DNA from: Streptomyces liliifuscus
GTDB taxonomy: Bacteria; Actinomycetota; Actinomycetes; Streptomycetales; Streptomycetaceae
NCBI RefSeq assembly: GCF_016598615.1
Contig: NZ_CP066831.1
Location: 5,952,001 to 6,016,000 of the forward strand
Direction: 5' to 3'
DNA: 64,000 nucleotides
Below the pieces are notes generated by a model. The model searched no databases. It was given only the letters and a program-made list of their open reading frames with translations, and had not been told where the DNA came from. The position numbers were made by a program, and so were the translations under genes. Below, piece by piece: positions 1 through 8,038 of this stretch; the first letter of the stretch is position 1; each line of letters opens with the position of its first letter.

Positions 1-863
1 CTCGTTCCGCAGCCCGCCGACACGTGCATGTACGCCGTCAGGCCGGACTCCGTCTCCGTGTGCGTGGAGAGGCCCTTCACCCGGTCCGTGTCCAGGTCGC
101 AGTTGGTGACGAGGGCGCCGTAGAAGGGGATGCACAGCTGGCCGCCGTGGGTGTGGCCGGCCAGGATCAGGGGATAGCCGTCCGCCGTGAAGGCGTCCAG
201 CGCGCGCAGGTACGGGGCGTGCACGATGCCCATCGACAGGTCGGCCGAGTCGGACGGGCCACCCGCCACGCGCGCGTAGCGGTCGCGCTTGACGTGCGGG
301 TCGTCGATCCCGGTCAGCTCGACCTCGAAGCCGTCGATCTTCAGCGAACCCCGGGCGTTCGTCAGGTTCAGCCAGCCCGCCGCGTCGAAGCCGTCGCGCA
401 GCGCTTCCCACGGGTTGTGGACCACGCCGACCGCGGGCGCGTTGCCGTTGAGCCCGTGCTTGCCCTGGGCCTTCTCGAACAAGTAGCGGGCGGGGTTGCG
501 GAGTGTGGGCCCGTAGTAGTCGTTCGAGCCGAAGACGTACGCCCCCGGGAACTCCATCAGCGGACCGAGGGCGTCCATCACCTCGGGCACGCCCTCCGGG
601 TCGGACAGGTTGTCCCCGGTGTTGATGACGAAGTCGGGACGCAGCCCGGCCAGCGACCGCAGCCAGCGCTGCTTCTTGCGCTGGCCGCCCACCATGTGGA
701 TGTCGGAGACCTGGAGCACGCGCAGCGGTCGCATCCCGGGTGGCAGCACCGGGACCGTCACCCGCCGCAGACGGAAGGAGCGGGCTTCGAAACCCGCCGA
801 GTAGAGCAGACCGGCGGCGCCAGCCGCCGCGATTCCCAGAGGTACTCCGTATCGCGCGCGCAT
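1..863 (-). CDS. Metallophosphoesterase, membrane-anchored (3' end missing)
   Basis: Calcineurin-like phosphoesterase of the YkuE type. The gene starts with ATG at 863 and runs off the left edge, leaving about 287 codons. The first 20 residues form a short hydrophobic segment that could be a signal anchor. The metal-binding blocks appear in order: VSDIHM, NTGDN, GSNDYY (in place of the usual GNHD/E), a later VHAP, and GHTHGG near the visible end. These fit a dinuclear metal phosphodiesterase facing the cell surface. Family members act on phosphodiesters, but the substrate here is unknown. It lies next to a penicillin-binding protein and a WhiB gene, as Rv3683 does in mycobacteria. The family is clear; the exact substrate is not. 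Confidence 0.88.
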   Translation of the reverse strand, partial: MRARYGVPLGIAAAGAAGLLYSAGFEARSFRLRRVTVPVLPPGMRPLRVLQVSDIHMVGGQRKKQRWLRSLAGLRPDFVINTGDNLSDPEGVPEVMDALGPLMEFPGAYVFGSNDYYGPTLRNPARYLFEKAQGKHGLNGNAPAVGVVHNPWEALRDGFDAAGWLNLTNARGSLKIDGFEVELTGIDDPHVKRDRYARVAGGPSDSADLSMGIVHAPYLRALDAFTADGYPLILAGHTHGGQLCIPFYGALVTNCDLDTDRVKGLSTHTETESGLTAYMHVSAGCGT

Positions 864-994
864 GAACCCATCGTGTCAGACCCCACACACTCGTAAGACC
901 ATCGGAGGACCATCGACGGGTCGTCGAACGGGCGTCGGAGGGGCATTGAAGGGGGTGCCCCGAAATCCATGGGCAGCCGTCGCACCACACCTGC

Positions 995-1000
995 GACAAT
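995..1000 (+). promoter_or_regulatory. -10 hexamer GACAAT, probable leaderless promoter of yqeY-type gene
   Basis: GACAAT ends six bases before the ATG at 1007, and no Shine-Dalgarno sequence fits between them. The spacing is that of a leaderless transcript starting at or next to the start codon. Confidence 0.5.
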
Positions 1001-1006
1001 CACCCC

Positions 1007-1471
1007 ATGACCACGCTCAAGTCGAAGCTGCAGGCAGACCTCAACGCCGCGATCAAGGAGCGCGACGAGCTCCGCTCCTCCACGCTCCGGCTGACCCTCG
1101 CCGCCATCCAGAAGGAGGAGGTCGCGGGTACGTCCAAGCGCGAGCTCTCCGACGACGAGGTGCAGAAGGTGATCGCCAAGGAGGCGAAGAAGCGCCGCGA
1201 GGCGGCCGAGGCCTTCGCGCAGGGCGGTCGCGCCGAGTCGGCCGAGCGCGAGAAGGCGGAGGGCGTGGTCCTCGCCGAGTACCTGCCCAAGCAGCTCTCC
1301 GACGACGAGCTCCAGCAGATCGTCACGCAGGCGGTCGAGGAGGCGAAGGCCGCCGGTGCCGAGGGCCCCCGCGCCATGGGCCAGGTCATGAAGATCGTGA
1401 ACCCGAAGGTGGCGGGCCTGGCCGAGGGCGGCCGCGTCGCCGCGGTGGTCAAGAAGCTGCTCGCGGGCTGA
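1007..1471 (+). CDS. GatB/YqeY domain protein
   Basis: A protein of 154 residues that matches the YqeY family over its full length. It is mostly helical and highly charged, begins MTTLKSKLQADLNAAIKERD, and contains the family features LRLTLAAIQ, AEYLPKQLSDDEL and the C-terminal GQVMKIVNPKVAG segment. The fold is shared with the tail domain of GatB, the tRNA-dependent amidotransferase subunit that contacts tRNA, so a tRNA-linked role is often assumed for the free-standing form but not proven. It is divergently oriented from the metallophosphoesterase gene. The promoter appears leaderless, and transcription ends at a strong palindrome shared with the convergent PBP gene. Confidence 0.9.
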   Translation: MTTLKSKLQADLNAAIKERDELRSSTLRLTLAAIQKEEVAGTSKRELSDDEVQKVIAKEAKKRREAAEAFAQGGRAESAEREKAEGVVLAEYLPKQLSDDELQQIVTQAVEEAKAAGAEGPRAMGQVMKIVNPKVAGLAEGGRVAAVVKKLLAG

Positions 1472-1530
1472 GCTCCGGGGCCGCCGAGACGGCCCGGATC
1501 ATCGCCGCACGCCGCACGCCGCACGCGCCA

Positions 1531-1579
1531 TACGCCGATGGGGGCGCCCCTAGTCACTAGGGGCGCCCCCATCGGCGTA
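1531..1579. terminator. Bidirectional hairpin terminator between yqeY and PBP genes
   Basis: Two perfectly complementary 24-base arms (1531-1554 and 1556-1579) are separated by one base, giving an uninterrupted palindrome that is very GC-rich at its core. It lies in the gap between two convergent genes, so it can end transcription in both directions. Confidence 0.85.
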
Positions 1580-1621
1580 CAACTACAGACCAAGGCCTAC
1601 GGCAACCTGCCGAACCCCGGC

Positions 1622-3907
1622 CTACGGAAAGTTCCCACCGTTCCCGTTCCCCCCACCGTTGTCGTTCCCGCTGATCGTCCACTCCTCGGGGATCGAGATG
1701 GTCGGATTGGGGAACTGCGGGTTGCCGTTGCCGCCGTTGTTGCCGTCACCGTTCCCGCCGCCGTTACCGCCGTTGTCCCCGTTGTTGCCGTCCTGGTCGC
1801 CGTCGTCCTCGTCGCCGCGGCCGTCCTCTTCCTTGCCGATGTTGCTGGGCGGGATGGTGACGAGGTTGAACTGGGGCGCGTCCTTGCCCTCCAGGGCACC
1901 GGCCATCATGTCGCGCCAGATCGGTCCGGGGACCTTGCCACCGAAGACCTTCTCGTACGGGACACCGCCGATGGTGATGTTGGTCATTTTCCGCTTGTGG
2001 GCCGGGTCGCCGACCCAGACCGCACCGGCCATGTTCGGTGTGTAGCCCACGAACCAGGCCGCGTAACGCTCGTCCGTCGTACCGGTCTTGCCCGCGCTCG
2101 CCCGGCTGTCGAGGCCCGCTTCCGAACCCGTACCGTCCTCGACCACGCCCTTGAGGAGCGTGTTGATCGTGTCGGCGGTGTTCTCCGACATCGCGCGCGA
2201 GCACGTCGACTTCGGCACCGGCAGGGACTTCTTCTGGCCGCCGACGGTCTGGCGGATCGACTCGATGGCGATCGGCGAGCAGTACGTGCCCCGCGTGGCG
2301 AAGGTCGCGTACGCGCTCGCCATCGTCAGCGGGGACATCTCCTGCGTGCCCAGGGCGATCGACGGCGCCTGGTTCATCTTCTTGCCGTCGGCGCGCTCGA
2401 CGCCCATCTTGCCCGCCATGTCGGTCACCGGGCAGATGCCGATGTCGCTGATCAGCTGGATGTAGTACGTGTTGACCGACTTCGCCGTCGCGTCCCGCAT
2501 GTCGTACGGGCCGACCTCGGTCTCGTTCTCGTTGGCGACCGGGACGCCCTTCTCGTTCCAGGTCCTGCCGTCACAGGCCGAGACCGGACTCGGGTAGTCC
2601 ATCTCGTACGGCGACGAGTACACCTGGTTCGCCGGCTTGCCGCCCTCCAGAGCGGCCGCGGCCACGATCGGCTTGAACGTCGAACCGGGCTGGTAGCCCG
2701 CGCCGCCGCCCATATTGCTGTCCACGGACAGGTTCATCTGCGTCTCGTTCTTGCCGAAGCCGTACGGACGCGACTGGCCCATCGCGAGGATCTTGCCGGT
2801 GCCGGGCTCGACGATGGTGGCGGCGGTCGCCACGTCGTCGCTCTTGTAGACGTGGTCCTTGATCGAGGCCTGCGCCGACTCCTGCGACTGCGGGTCGAGC
2901 GTCGTCCTGATCGTCAGGCCGCCCTGGTTCCAGATCTTGGCCCGGGCCTTCTGGGTCTTGCCGAAGACCGGGTCGTTCAGGAAGACCTCGCGGACGTAGT
3001 CACAGAAGAAGCCCGCGCCCTTGACCGCCGTGATGCAGCCGTTCTTGGGCTTGCTGACCTTCAGGCCGAGCGGCTTCTTCTTGGCCTTGTCGGCCTCCGC
3101 CCGGGAGATGTCGTGGACGTCGGCCATCCGCTGCAGCACGGTGTTGCGCCGCTTGACGGCCTCCTCCTCGTCGTTGACCGGGTCGTACCGGCTCGGCGAC
3201 TGGACGATGCCGGCGAGCAGCGCGGCCTCCTCCAGCTTCAGGTCCTTGGCGGACTTGGAGAAGTAACGCTGGGCCGCGGCCTCGACGCCGTACGCCTGCT
3301 GGCCGAAGAACGTGATGTTCAGGTAGTTCTCGAGGATCTTCTTCTTGCCGAGCTCCTCCTCGACCTGGATCGCGAACTTCAGCTCGCGGACCTTCCGGCC
3401 GAGGGTCTGCTGGGTGGCCTGGGCGACCAGCGTCGCGTCGTCGCCGGCCTCCTCCACGAAGACGTTCTTCACGTACTGCTGCGTGAGCGTGGAGGCGCCC
3501 TCGGAGACGCCGCCGCTCTGCGCGTTCTTGTTGAGCGCCCGCAGGACGCCCTTGAGGTCGACCGCGCCGTGCTCGTAGAACCGCGCGTCCTCGATCGCGA
3601 CGATCGCCTTCTGCATGTACGGCGAGATGTCCTTGAGGTCGACCACCGTGCGGTCACGTGAGTAGACCGTGGCGATCTGGCCGCCCTTGTTGTCCAGGAT
3701 TGTCGTGCGCTGGCTCAGTGGTGGTCGCTTCAGATTGGTCGGGATCTCGTCGAACCCCTCGACCGAACCCTTGGCCGCGAGACCGAGCGCGCCGAACGCC
3801 GGCACGGCGATTCCGGCCATGACGGCTCCCGCGAGCACACTGACACCGAGGAACTTGGCGGCCTGCTGTGTTGACGACAGGCCCCCGCCCGAGCGCTTCT
3901 TTGGCAT
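1622..3907 (-). CDS. Bifunctional penicillin-binding protein (class A, PonA2-like)
   Basis: A 761-residue peptidoglycan synthase. After a short basic N-terminus comes one membrane helix (about residues 18-40). The glycosyltransferase domain follows, with EDARFYEHGAVD and GASTLTQQYVKN. The transpeptidase domain carries the acylating STFK motif, an SVN motif and KTGTT. The last 70 residues are rich in Gly and Asn (GGNGGGNGDGNN), a flexible tail outside the membrane. It polymerises and cross-links glycan strands at the outer face of the membrane. The gene order with wblA and the metallophosphoesterase matches the ponA2-whiB4 region of mycobacteria. A TAGGCT hexamer six bases before the ATG suggests leaderless expression. 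Confidence 0.93.
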   Translation of the reverse strand: MPKKRSGGGLSSTQQAAKFLGVSVLAGAVMAGIAVPAFGALGLAAKGSVEGFDEIPTNLKRPPLSQRTTILDNKGGQIATVYSRDRTVVDLKDISPYMQKAIVAIEDARFYEHGAVDLKGVLRALNKNAQSGGVSEGASTLTQQYVKNVFVEEAGDDATLVAQATQQTLGRKVRELKFAIQVEEELGKKKILENYLNITFFGQQAYGVEAAAQRYFSKSAKDLKLEEAALLAGIVQSPSRYDPVNDEEEAVKRRNTVLQRMADVHDISRAEADKAKKKPLGLKVSKPKNGCITAVKGAGFFCDYVREVFLNDPVFGKTQKARAKIWNQGGLTIRTTLDPQSQESAQASIKDHVYKSDDVATAATIVEPGTGKILAMGQSRPYGFGKNETQMNLSVDSNMGGGAGYQPGSTFKPIVAAAALEGGKPANQVYSSPYEMDYPSPVSACDGRTWNEKGVPVANENETEVGPYDMRDATAKSVNTYYIQLISDIGICPVTDMAGKMGVERADGKKMNQAPSIALGTQEMSPLTMASAYATFATRGTYCSPIAIESIRQTVGGQKKSLPVPKSTCSRAMSENTADTINTLLKGVVEDGTGSEAGLDSRASAGKTGTTDERYAAWFVGYTPNMAGAVWVGDPAHKRKMTNITIGGVPYEKVFGGKVPGPIWRDMMAGALEGKDAPQFNLVTIPPSNIGKEEDGRGDEDDGDQDGNNGDNGGNGGGNGDGNNGGNGNPQFPNPTISIPEEWTISGNDNGGGNGNGGNFP

Positions 3908-3913
3908 GAGGGC

Positions 3914-3919
3914 AGCCTA
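3914..3919 (-). promoter_or_regulatory. -10 hexamer TAGGCT, leaderless promoter of the PBP gene
   Basis: Read on the minus strand, TAGGCT is followed by six bases and then the ATG at 3907. The same hexamer and spacing recur upstream of nth, tmk and the second ArsA-like gene in this window. Confidence 0.55.
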
Positions 3920-3965
3920 CGTTCTCATTCGCCGGACACACGTCCAGGCCTTGGCCTAAGCTGCT

Positions 3966-4252
3966 CTCAACTGTCACAGCAGTAGGGCTACGTATCAATA
4001 CGTCCGGCGACCCCGAATCGTTTCGGTCGGAACTCAACTTTTTTGTTGAGCACGTGCCCGAATCCGCCTCATGTGTCAGTTGGTGTCCGATGTGACGCAA
4101 CTCAACTGCCCCGGTTTGCCGGGAAGGTCACGCATGTCGCCGGGTCACTCCGTTGGGTGATCTGTCGCGTACCCATAGTCCATTCGGGCCATTCAAGATT
4201 GGGCCCGAAGGGGCTGGTTGACTGTGCCCACCTTCCGTAACGTCCTCAACTG
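3966..4252. promoter_or_regulatory. Repeated CTCAACTG elements upstream of wblA
   Basis: The roughly 400-base gap between the PBP and wblA genes is less GC-rich than the coding DNA. It holds three direct copies of CTCAACTG (3966-3973, 4101-4108, 4245-4252) and one inverted repeat, CTCAAC-T6-GTTGAG (4033-4050). The first three elements are spaced about 67-68 bases apart. This looks like a cluster of binding sites for a regulator of wblA; the protein is not identified. Confidence 0.4.
4143..4160 (+). promoter_or_regulatory. Candidate operator TCAC-N8-GTGA upstream of wblA
   Basis: The 18 bases starting GGTCACT and ending GTTGGGTGA contain an inverted repeat, TCAC-N8-GTGA. A near-identical copy (15 of 18 bases) lies upstream of the ssd/tad operon at 29025-29042. 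The binding protein is unknown. Confidence 0.3.
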
Positions 4253-4315
4253 GCGGCGGTGAATATGCCGCTGCCGCCGTGGGGGAGCCTCGATTCGGGA
4301 GAGGACGGCGCCGGT

Positions 4316-4654
4316 ATGGGCTGGGTAACCGACTGGAGTGCGCAGGCGGCCTGCCGCACTACCGATCCGGATGAACTGTTCGTTCAAGGAGCAGCGCAGA
4401 ACAGGGCCAAGGCGGTGTGCACCGGGTGTCCGGTACGCACGGAGTGCCTGGCCGACGCGCTGGACAACCGCGTCGAGTTCGGCGTGTGGGGAGGAATGAC
4501 GGAGCGGGAGCGCCGCGCACTGTTGCGCAGGCGGCCCACCGTCACCTCTTGGCGCAGGCTGCTCGAAACCGCGCGTACCGAGTACGAGCGAGGGGCGGGC
4601 ATCCTGCCTCTCGACGAGGAAGAGGTGTACGAGAACTACGCGGCGGTGGGCTGA
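4316..4654 (+). CDS. wblA: WhiB-family iron-sulfur regulator WblA
   Basis: A 112-residue WhiB-like protein. Four cysteines (C13, C35, C38, C44) in the pattern C-N21-C-N2-C-N5-C would bind a 4Fe-4S cluster. The GVWGG turn and the basic segment RERRALLRRR follow, and they normally bind the sigma factor and DNA. WblA in Streptomyces is a pleiotropic repressor of secondary metabolism and oxidative stress genes and is needed for sporulation; that is established for orthologues, not shown here. I chose the ATG at 4316 because it gives the length I recall for S. coelicolor WblA and follows GGAGAGGA; an in-frame GTG at 4259 would add 19 residues. The position next to the PBP and ArsA pair matches mycobacterial whiB4. 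Confidence 0.9.
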   Translation: MGWVTDWSAQAACRTTDPDELFVQGAAQNRAKAVCTGCPVRTECLADALDNRVEFGVWGGMTERERRALLRRRPTVTSWRRLLETARTEYERGAGILPLDEEEVYENYAAVG

Positions 4655-4761
4655 CCGCCTCTCCGCACGCAACCGGGGTCCCATCGGCCCCGTATGCGTC
4701 AGGGGCCACGTGACGTACACGCGACCCCGCACGGCGTCGTATACGGCGTCCGCACGCAACT

Positions 4762-4778
4762 GGGGCCACCGCGGCCCC
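4762..4778. terminator. Small hairpin between convergent wblA and ArsA-like genes
   Basis: GGGGCC-N5-GGCCCC forms a six-pair stem. A second candidate, GGCCCC-N10-GGGGCC, lies at 4688-4709. Both are in the convergent gap, where terminators are expected, but neither has a T-tract. Confidence 0.4.
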
Positions 4779-4784
4779 GAGAGG

Positions 4785-6308
4785 CTACGCAGCTCCGGCC
4801 GGCGAGGTACCGGCCGCGAGCCGCTCCCCGATGTTCCGCAGCCCTGCGAGGTCGTGCACATCGCCGGGCAGCGCGGCCACTTCGGCCACCGCCACCTCGG
4901 GGTGGCGTGCGGCGAAGCGGTCACGTGTGCGCTGCTCGCGGGAGAGCAGCTGCATGCGCTCGGCGTGCAGCCTCAACAGGCCTGCCGTGAGTTGTTCGAC
5001 GGTGCGGTTGTCCGGGTCGTCCGTCCCGGCTCCTTCGGCGGTGGTCCGGTCCGCGGCGGGGGAGCCTGCGTCGGGCGCGGGAGCCTCGGGGACGGTGGTC
5101 TGGGTAGCGGGTGATTCTGAACTGCCGTACGTGTCGGGAGAGTTACGAAGTCCAGCTTTCCCGCCCGACTGATCCACAATGCGGGCCTCGTCAAGATTTT
5201 CCCCGGCGGCCGGATCGGCACCGGGTTCGACAGGACCGGTACCCGGCTCGGCGGGATCGGTACTCGGCTCGGCCGGACCCGCGGCGAGGTCGAGGGTCTC
5301 CGCCGCGGCCAGTGCCCGCTCCGCGGACAGCTGGGCCGCGCCGCTGCCGTGGACGCGGTTCAGCACGAGCCCGGCGAGCGGCATGTCCTCGGCGGCCAGC
5401 CGCTCCACGAAGTACGCCGCCTCGCGCAGCGCGTCCCGCTCCGGGGCCGCGACGACCAGGAACGCCGTCCCGGGTGCCTGGAGCAGCTTGTACGTGGCGT
5501 CCGCGCGGGTGCGGAACCCGCCGAAGGTGGTGTCCATCGCGGCCACGAACGTCTGGACGTCCTTGAGGAGCTGGCCGCCCAGCAGCTTGCCGAGGGTGCC
5601 GGTCATCATCGACATCCCGACGTTCAGGAACTTCATCCCGGCCCGGCCGCCCAGCTTCGCCGGAGCCGTCAGCAGCCGGATCAACTTGCCGTCCAGGAAC
5701 GACCCCAGCCGCTTCGGGGCGTCCAGGAAGTCGAGCGCCGAGCGCGAGGGCGGGGTGTCGACGACGATGAGGTCCCACTCCTCGCGGGCCCGCAGCTGGC
5801 CCAGCTTCTCCATCGCCATGTACTCCTGCGTGCCCGCGAAGCCCGCCGAAAGCGACTGGTAGAAGGGGTTGTTGAGGATCGCGGCCGCCCGCTCGCGGTC
5901 CGCGTGCGCCTCGACGATCTCGTCGAAGGTGCGCTTCATGTCGAGCATCATCGCGTGCAGTTCGCCGTCCGCGGAGTCGTCGACGCCCTTCACCCGGCGC
6001 GGGGTGTTGTCCAGCGCGTCGATGCCCATCGACTGGGCGAGCCTGCGCGCCGGGTCGATGGTGAGGACGACCACCTTGCGGCCGCGCTCGGCGGCACGCA
6101 GCCCGAGAGCCGCCGCCGTGGTGGTCTTGCCGACGCCGCCCGAGCCGCAGCAGACCACGATGCGGGTCTTCGGGTCGTCGATCAGCGGATCGACGTCCAG
6201 GACGGCGGCGGCGTCTATGGCGCGGGCGGGGTCGTGCCCGTGCGCGCCCGGACGGGCGTGCTCGTGCGCGTGGGCCGTGTCGTGTGCGCGGGCCGGGTCC
6301 TGGCTCAT
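4785..6308 (-). CDS. ArsA/Get3-like ATPase, first of a pair (His-rich N-terminus)
   Basis: A 507-residue P-loop ATPase of the ArsA/GET3/MinD superfamily. The nucleotide-binding motif GSGGVGKT lies at residues 55-62, followed by LTIDPARRLAQ and the switch region VVDTPPSRSALDF. The first 30 residues contain six histidines (HDTAHAHEHARPGAHGHD), resembling metal-binding tails. A long acidic, Pro-rich linker (about residues 350-440) separates the ATPase core from a C-terminal helical segment. Its start codon overlaps the stop of the upstream partner by four bases (ATGA), so the two are translationally coupled and probably heterodimerise. Mycobacteria carry the same pair beside whiB4 (Rv3679/Rv3680). 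No arsenite-specific cysteine pair is obvious, so arsenic transport should not be assumed. Confidence 0.85.
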   Translation of the reverse strand: MSQDPARAHDTAHAHEHARPGAHGHDPARAIDAAAVLDVDPLIDDPKTRIVVCCGSGGVGKTTTAAALGLRAAERGRKVVVLTIDPARRLAQSMGIDALDNTPRRVKGVDDSADGELHAMMLDMKRTFDEIVEAHADRERAAAILNNPFYQSLSAGFAGTQEYMAMEKLGQLRAREEWDLIVVDTPPSRSALDFLDAPKRLGSFLDGKLIRLLTAPAKLGGRAGMKFLNVGMSMMTGTLGKLLGGQLLKDVQTFVAAMDTTFGGFRTRADATYKLLQAPGTAFLVVAAPERDALREAAYFVERLAAEDMPLAGLVLNRVHGSGAAQLSAERALAAAETLDLAAGPAEPSTDPAEPGTGPVEPGADPAAGENLDEARIVDQSGGKAGLRNSPDTYGSSESPATQTTVPEAPAPDAGSPAADRTTAEGAGTDDPDNRTVEQLTAGLLRLHAERMQLLSREQRTRDRFAARHPEVAVAEVAALPGDVHDLAGLRNIGERLAAGTSPAGAA

Positions 6309-7282
6309 GAGATCCCTTGCTGACGCAGTTCCTTGGCGAGTTCGTACAGGCCCCCGAGGTCCATTCCCTCGGCGAGCAGCGGGAGTTCGTGCAGCGGCAG
6401 GTCCAGGCCCTGGAGCACGGCCCGCTGGTCGCGCTCCAACGCGTGCCGCTCGGCGTACTCGTCGGCCTGGGTCAGCAGCGGATCCACCAGCCGCTCGGCG
6501 ACCCCGCCGCGACGCGCGCCGCCGAGTCCGGCGGCGGACAGCGACTTGGCGATCGCCGTGCGCGGCGCCTCGCGGGTGAGCGCCAGATCGGTCTCGTCGA
6601 GGATCGAGGGCCGCACCATGTTCACGATGATCCGCCCCACCGGCAGCCGCGCGGCGCGCAGCTCGGCGATGCCGTCCGCGGTCTCCTGGACGGGCATCTC
6701 CTCCAGGAGCGTCACCATGTGCACGGCCGTCTCGGGCGACTTGAGCACCCGCATGACGGCCTGCGCCTGATTGTGTATCGGGCCGATCTTGGCGAGCCCC
6801 GCCACCTCGTCGTTCACGTTCAGGAAGCGGGTGATCCGGCCGGTCGGCGGCGCGTCCATCACCACGTAGTCGTACGCGAAGCGCCCGCGCTTGTCCTTGC
6901 GGCGCACGGCCTCGCAGGCCTTGCCCGTCAGGAGTACGTCCCTGAGGCCCGGCGCGACGGTGGTCGCGAAGTCGATGGCGCCGAGTTTCTTCAGCGCGCG
7001 TCCGGCGCTGCCGAGCTTGTAGAACATCTGGAGGTAGTCCAGAAGGGCCAGTTCGGGGTCGATGGCTAGAGCGAACACCTCCCCGCCACCTGGAGCGACG
7101 GCGATCTTCCGCTCCTCGTAGGGCAGTGCCTGCGCTTCGAATAGCTGCGCGATGCCCTGCCTGCCCTCGACCTCGACCAGAAGGGCACGTTTGCCCTCGG
7201 TCGCTAGGGCGAGCGCGAGTGCTGCGGCGACCGTGGTCTTGCCGGTACCGCCCTTGCCGCTGACGACCTGGAGCCTGCTCAC
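6305..7282 (-). CDS. ArsA/Get3-like ATPase, second of a pair
   Basis: A 325-residue ATPase of the same superfamily, upstream of and coupled to its partner. The start is a GTG at 7282, giving VSRLQVVSGKGGTGKTT, with the P-loop GKGGTGKT at residues 9-16. The switch motif VVMDAPPTGR and the segment RPSILDETD follow. A longer reading frame extends upstream, but it would absorb a good TAGGCT promoter and is not needed for the fold. It lacks the His-rich tail and long linker of its partner, so the pair is asymmetric. The likely role is an ATP-driven targeting or membrane process; mycobacterial homologues are annotated only as anion-transporting ATPases. Confidence 0.85.
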   Translation of the reverse strand: MSRLQVVSGKGGTGKTTVAAALALALATEGKRALLVEVEGRQGIAQLFEAQALPYEERKIAVAPGGGEVFALAIDPELALLDYLQMFYKLGSAGRALKKLGAIDFATTVAPGLRDVLLTGKACEAVRRKDKRGRFAYDYVVMDAPPTGRITRFLNVNDEVAGLAKIGPIHNQAQAVMRVLKSPETAVHMVTLLEEMPVQETADGIAELRAARLPVGRIIVNMVRPSILDETDLALTREAPRTAIAKSLSAAGLGGARRGGVAERLVDPLLTQADEYAERHALERDQRAVLQGLDLPLHELPLLAEGMDLGGLYELAKELRQQGIS

Positions 7283-7289
7283 GTCTTCG

Positions 7290-7295
7290 AGCCTA
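7290..7295 (-). promoter_or_regulatory. -10 hexamer TAGGCT of the ArsA-like gene pair
   Basis: On the minus strand TAGGCT is followed by seven bases and then the GTG start at 7282, the spacing of a leaderless promoter. Confidence 0.5.
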
Positions 7296-7325
7296 ACCAG
7301 TCGGCCGCGGAAGTACGCAGGAGGC

Positions 7326-7334
7326 TGTGGACAA
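7326..7334 (-). promoter_or_regulatory. Perfect DnaA box (TTGTCCACA)
   Basis: The minus strand reads TTGTCCACA, the strong Streptomyces DnaA box. It sits between the divergent promoters of the ArsA-like pair and the DUF4177 gene. A single isolated box may be functional or chance. Confidence 0.35.
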
Positions 7335-7399
7335 GCTGTGCGTGAGGTCCCGGGCCAGGCCCCCGACGAGGCCCGCTGAAGGGCGTGTGCGGCAGCGGA

Positions 7400-7405
7400 T
7401 ACAGT
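7400..7405 (+). promoter_or_regulatory. -10 hexamer TACAGT of the DUF4177-ridA unit
   Basis: TACAGT is followed by seven bases and the ATG at 7413, consistent with leaderless transcription. It diverges from the ArsA-like promoter about 105 bases away. Confidence 0.5.
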
Positions 7406-7412
7406 CGCCCTC

Positions 7413-7574
7413 ATGACCAAGTGGGAATACTCAACCGTGCCGCTGCTCGTCCACGCCACGAAGCAGATTCTGGACACCTGGGGCGAGGACGGCTGGGAGC
7501 TCGTCCAGGTCGTGCCCGGGCCGAACAACCCCGAGCAGCTCGTCGCCTATCTGAAGCGCGAGAAGGCCGCATGA
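7413..7574 (+). CDS. Small DUF4177 protein
   Basis: A 53-residue protein beginning MTKWEYSTVPLLVHATKQIL and containing the family signature WGEDGWELVQVVPG. DUF4177 proteins are small alpha/beta proteins of unknown function. Its stop overlaps the start of the ridA-like gene by four bases (ATGA), so the two are co-translated; mycobacteria have the same pair (Rv3678A/Rv3678c). Confidence 0.88.
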   Translation: MTKWEYSTVPLLVHATKQILDTWGEDGWELVQVVPGPNNPEQLVAYLKREKAA

Positions 7575-8038
7575 GCGCCGTCGAGGCGAAGCTGGCCGAG
7601 CTCGGACTGACCCTGCCGGACGTCGTTCCGCCGCTCGCCGCGTACCAGCCCGCGGTGCAGTCGGGTGTGTACGTGTACACGGCCGGCCAGCTCCCGATGG
7701 TGGACGGCAAGCTTCCGGTCACCGGCAAGGTGGGCGCGGAGGTCACTCCGGAGGAGGCCAAGGAGCTGGCCCGCACCTGTGCGCTGAACGCCCTCGCGGC
7801 GGTCAAGTCGGTCGTGGGTGACCTCGACCGCATCGCGCGCGTGGTGAAGGTCGTCGGCTTCGTCGCCTCGGCCTCCGACTTCACCGGCCAGCCCGCGGTG
7901 CTGAACGGCGCGAGCGAGCTGCTCGGCGAGGTCCTCGGCGAGAAGGGCGTGCACGCGCGCAGCGCGGTCGGCGTGGCCGTGCTCCCGCTGGACGCGCCCG
8001 TCGAGGTCGAGGTCCTGGTGGAGCTGACGCAGGCGTAG
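7571..8038 (+). CDS. RidA/YjgF family protein
   Basis: A 155-residue member of the RidA superfamily. These trimeric proteins hydrolyse reactive enamine or imine intermediates released by PLP enzymes. The segment YTAGQLPMVDGKLPVTGKVG matches the family core, and HARSAVGVAVLPL carries the conserved arginine found in deaminase-active members. The length is above the classical 125-130 residues because of an N-terminal helix (MSAVEAKLAELGL), typical of the actinobacterial subgroup. The start at 7571 was chosen for the four-base overlap with the DUF4177 gene; a longer frame upstream has no support. Enzymatic activity is likely but unproven for this subgroup. Confidence 0.9.
   Translation: MSAVEAKLAELGLTLPDVVPPLAAYQPAVQSGVYVYTAGQLPMVDGKLPVTGKVGAEVTPEEAKELARTCALNALAAVKSVVGDLDRIARVVKVVGFVASASDFTGQPAVLNGASELLGEVLGEKGVHARSAVGVAVLPLDAPVEVEVLVELTQA

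Noticed and set aside
24..896. Long plus-strand frame over the metallophosphoesterase
   Set aside because: The minus strand encodes all metal-binding motifs of the phosphoesterase; the plus-strand product has none.
1538..3661. A 707-codon plus-strand frame over the PBP gene
   Set aside because: It is the opposite strand of a complete, motif-rich penicillin-binding protein. Its Val/Arg/Leu-rich translation has no family features.
4259..4315. Upstream GTG start for wblA adding 19 residues
   Set aside because: The shorter start gives the family length and is preceded by a purine-rich ribosome site; the extension has no conserved feature.
5349..6323. Plus-strand frame opposite the ArsA-like gene
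   Set aside because: Arises from GC bias at third positions of the real minus-strand gene and shows no recognisable domain.
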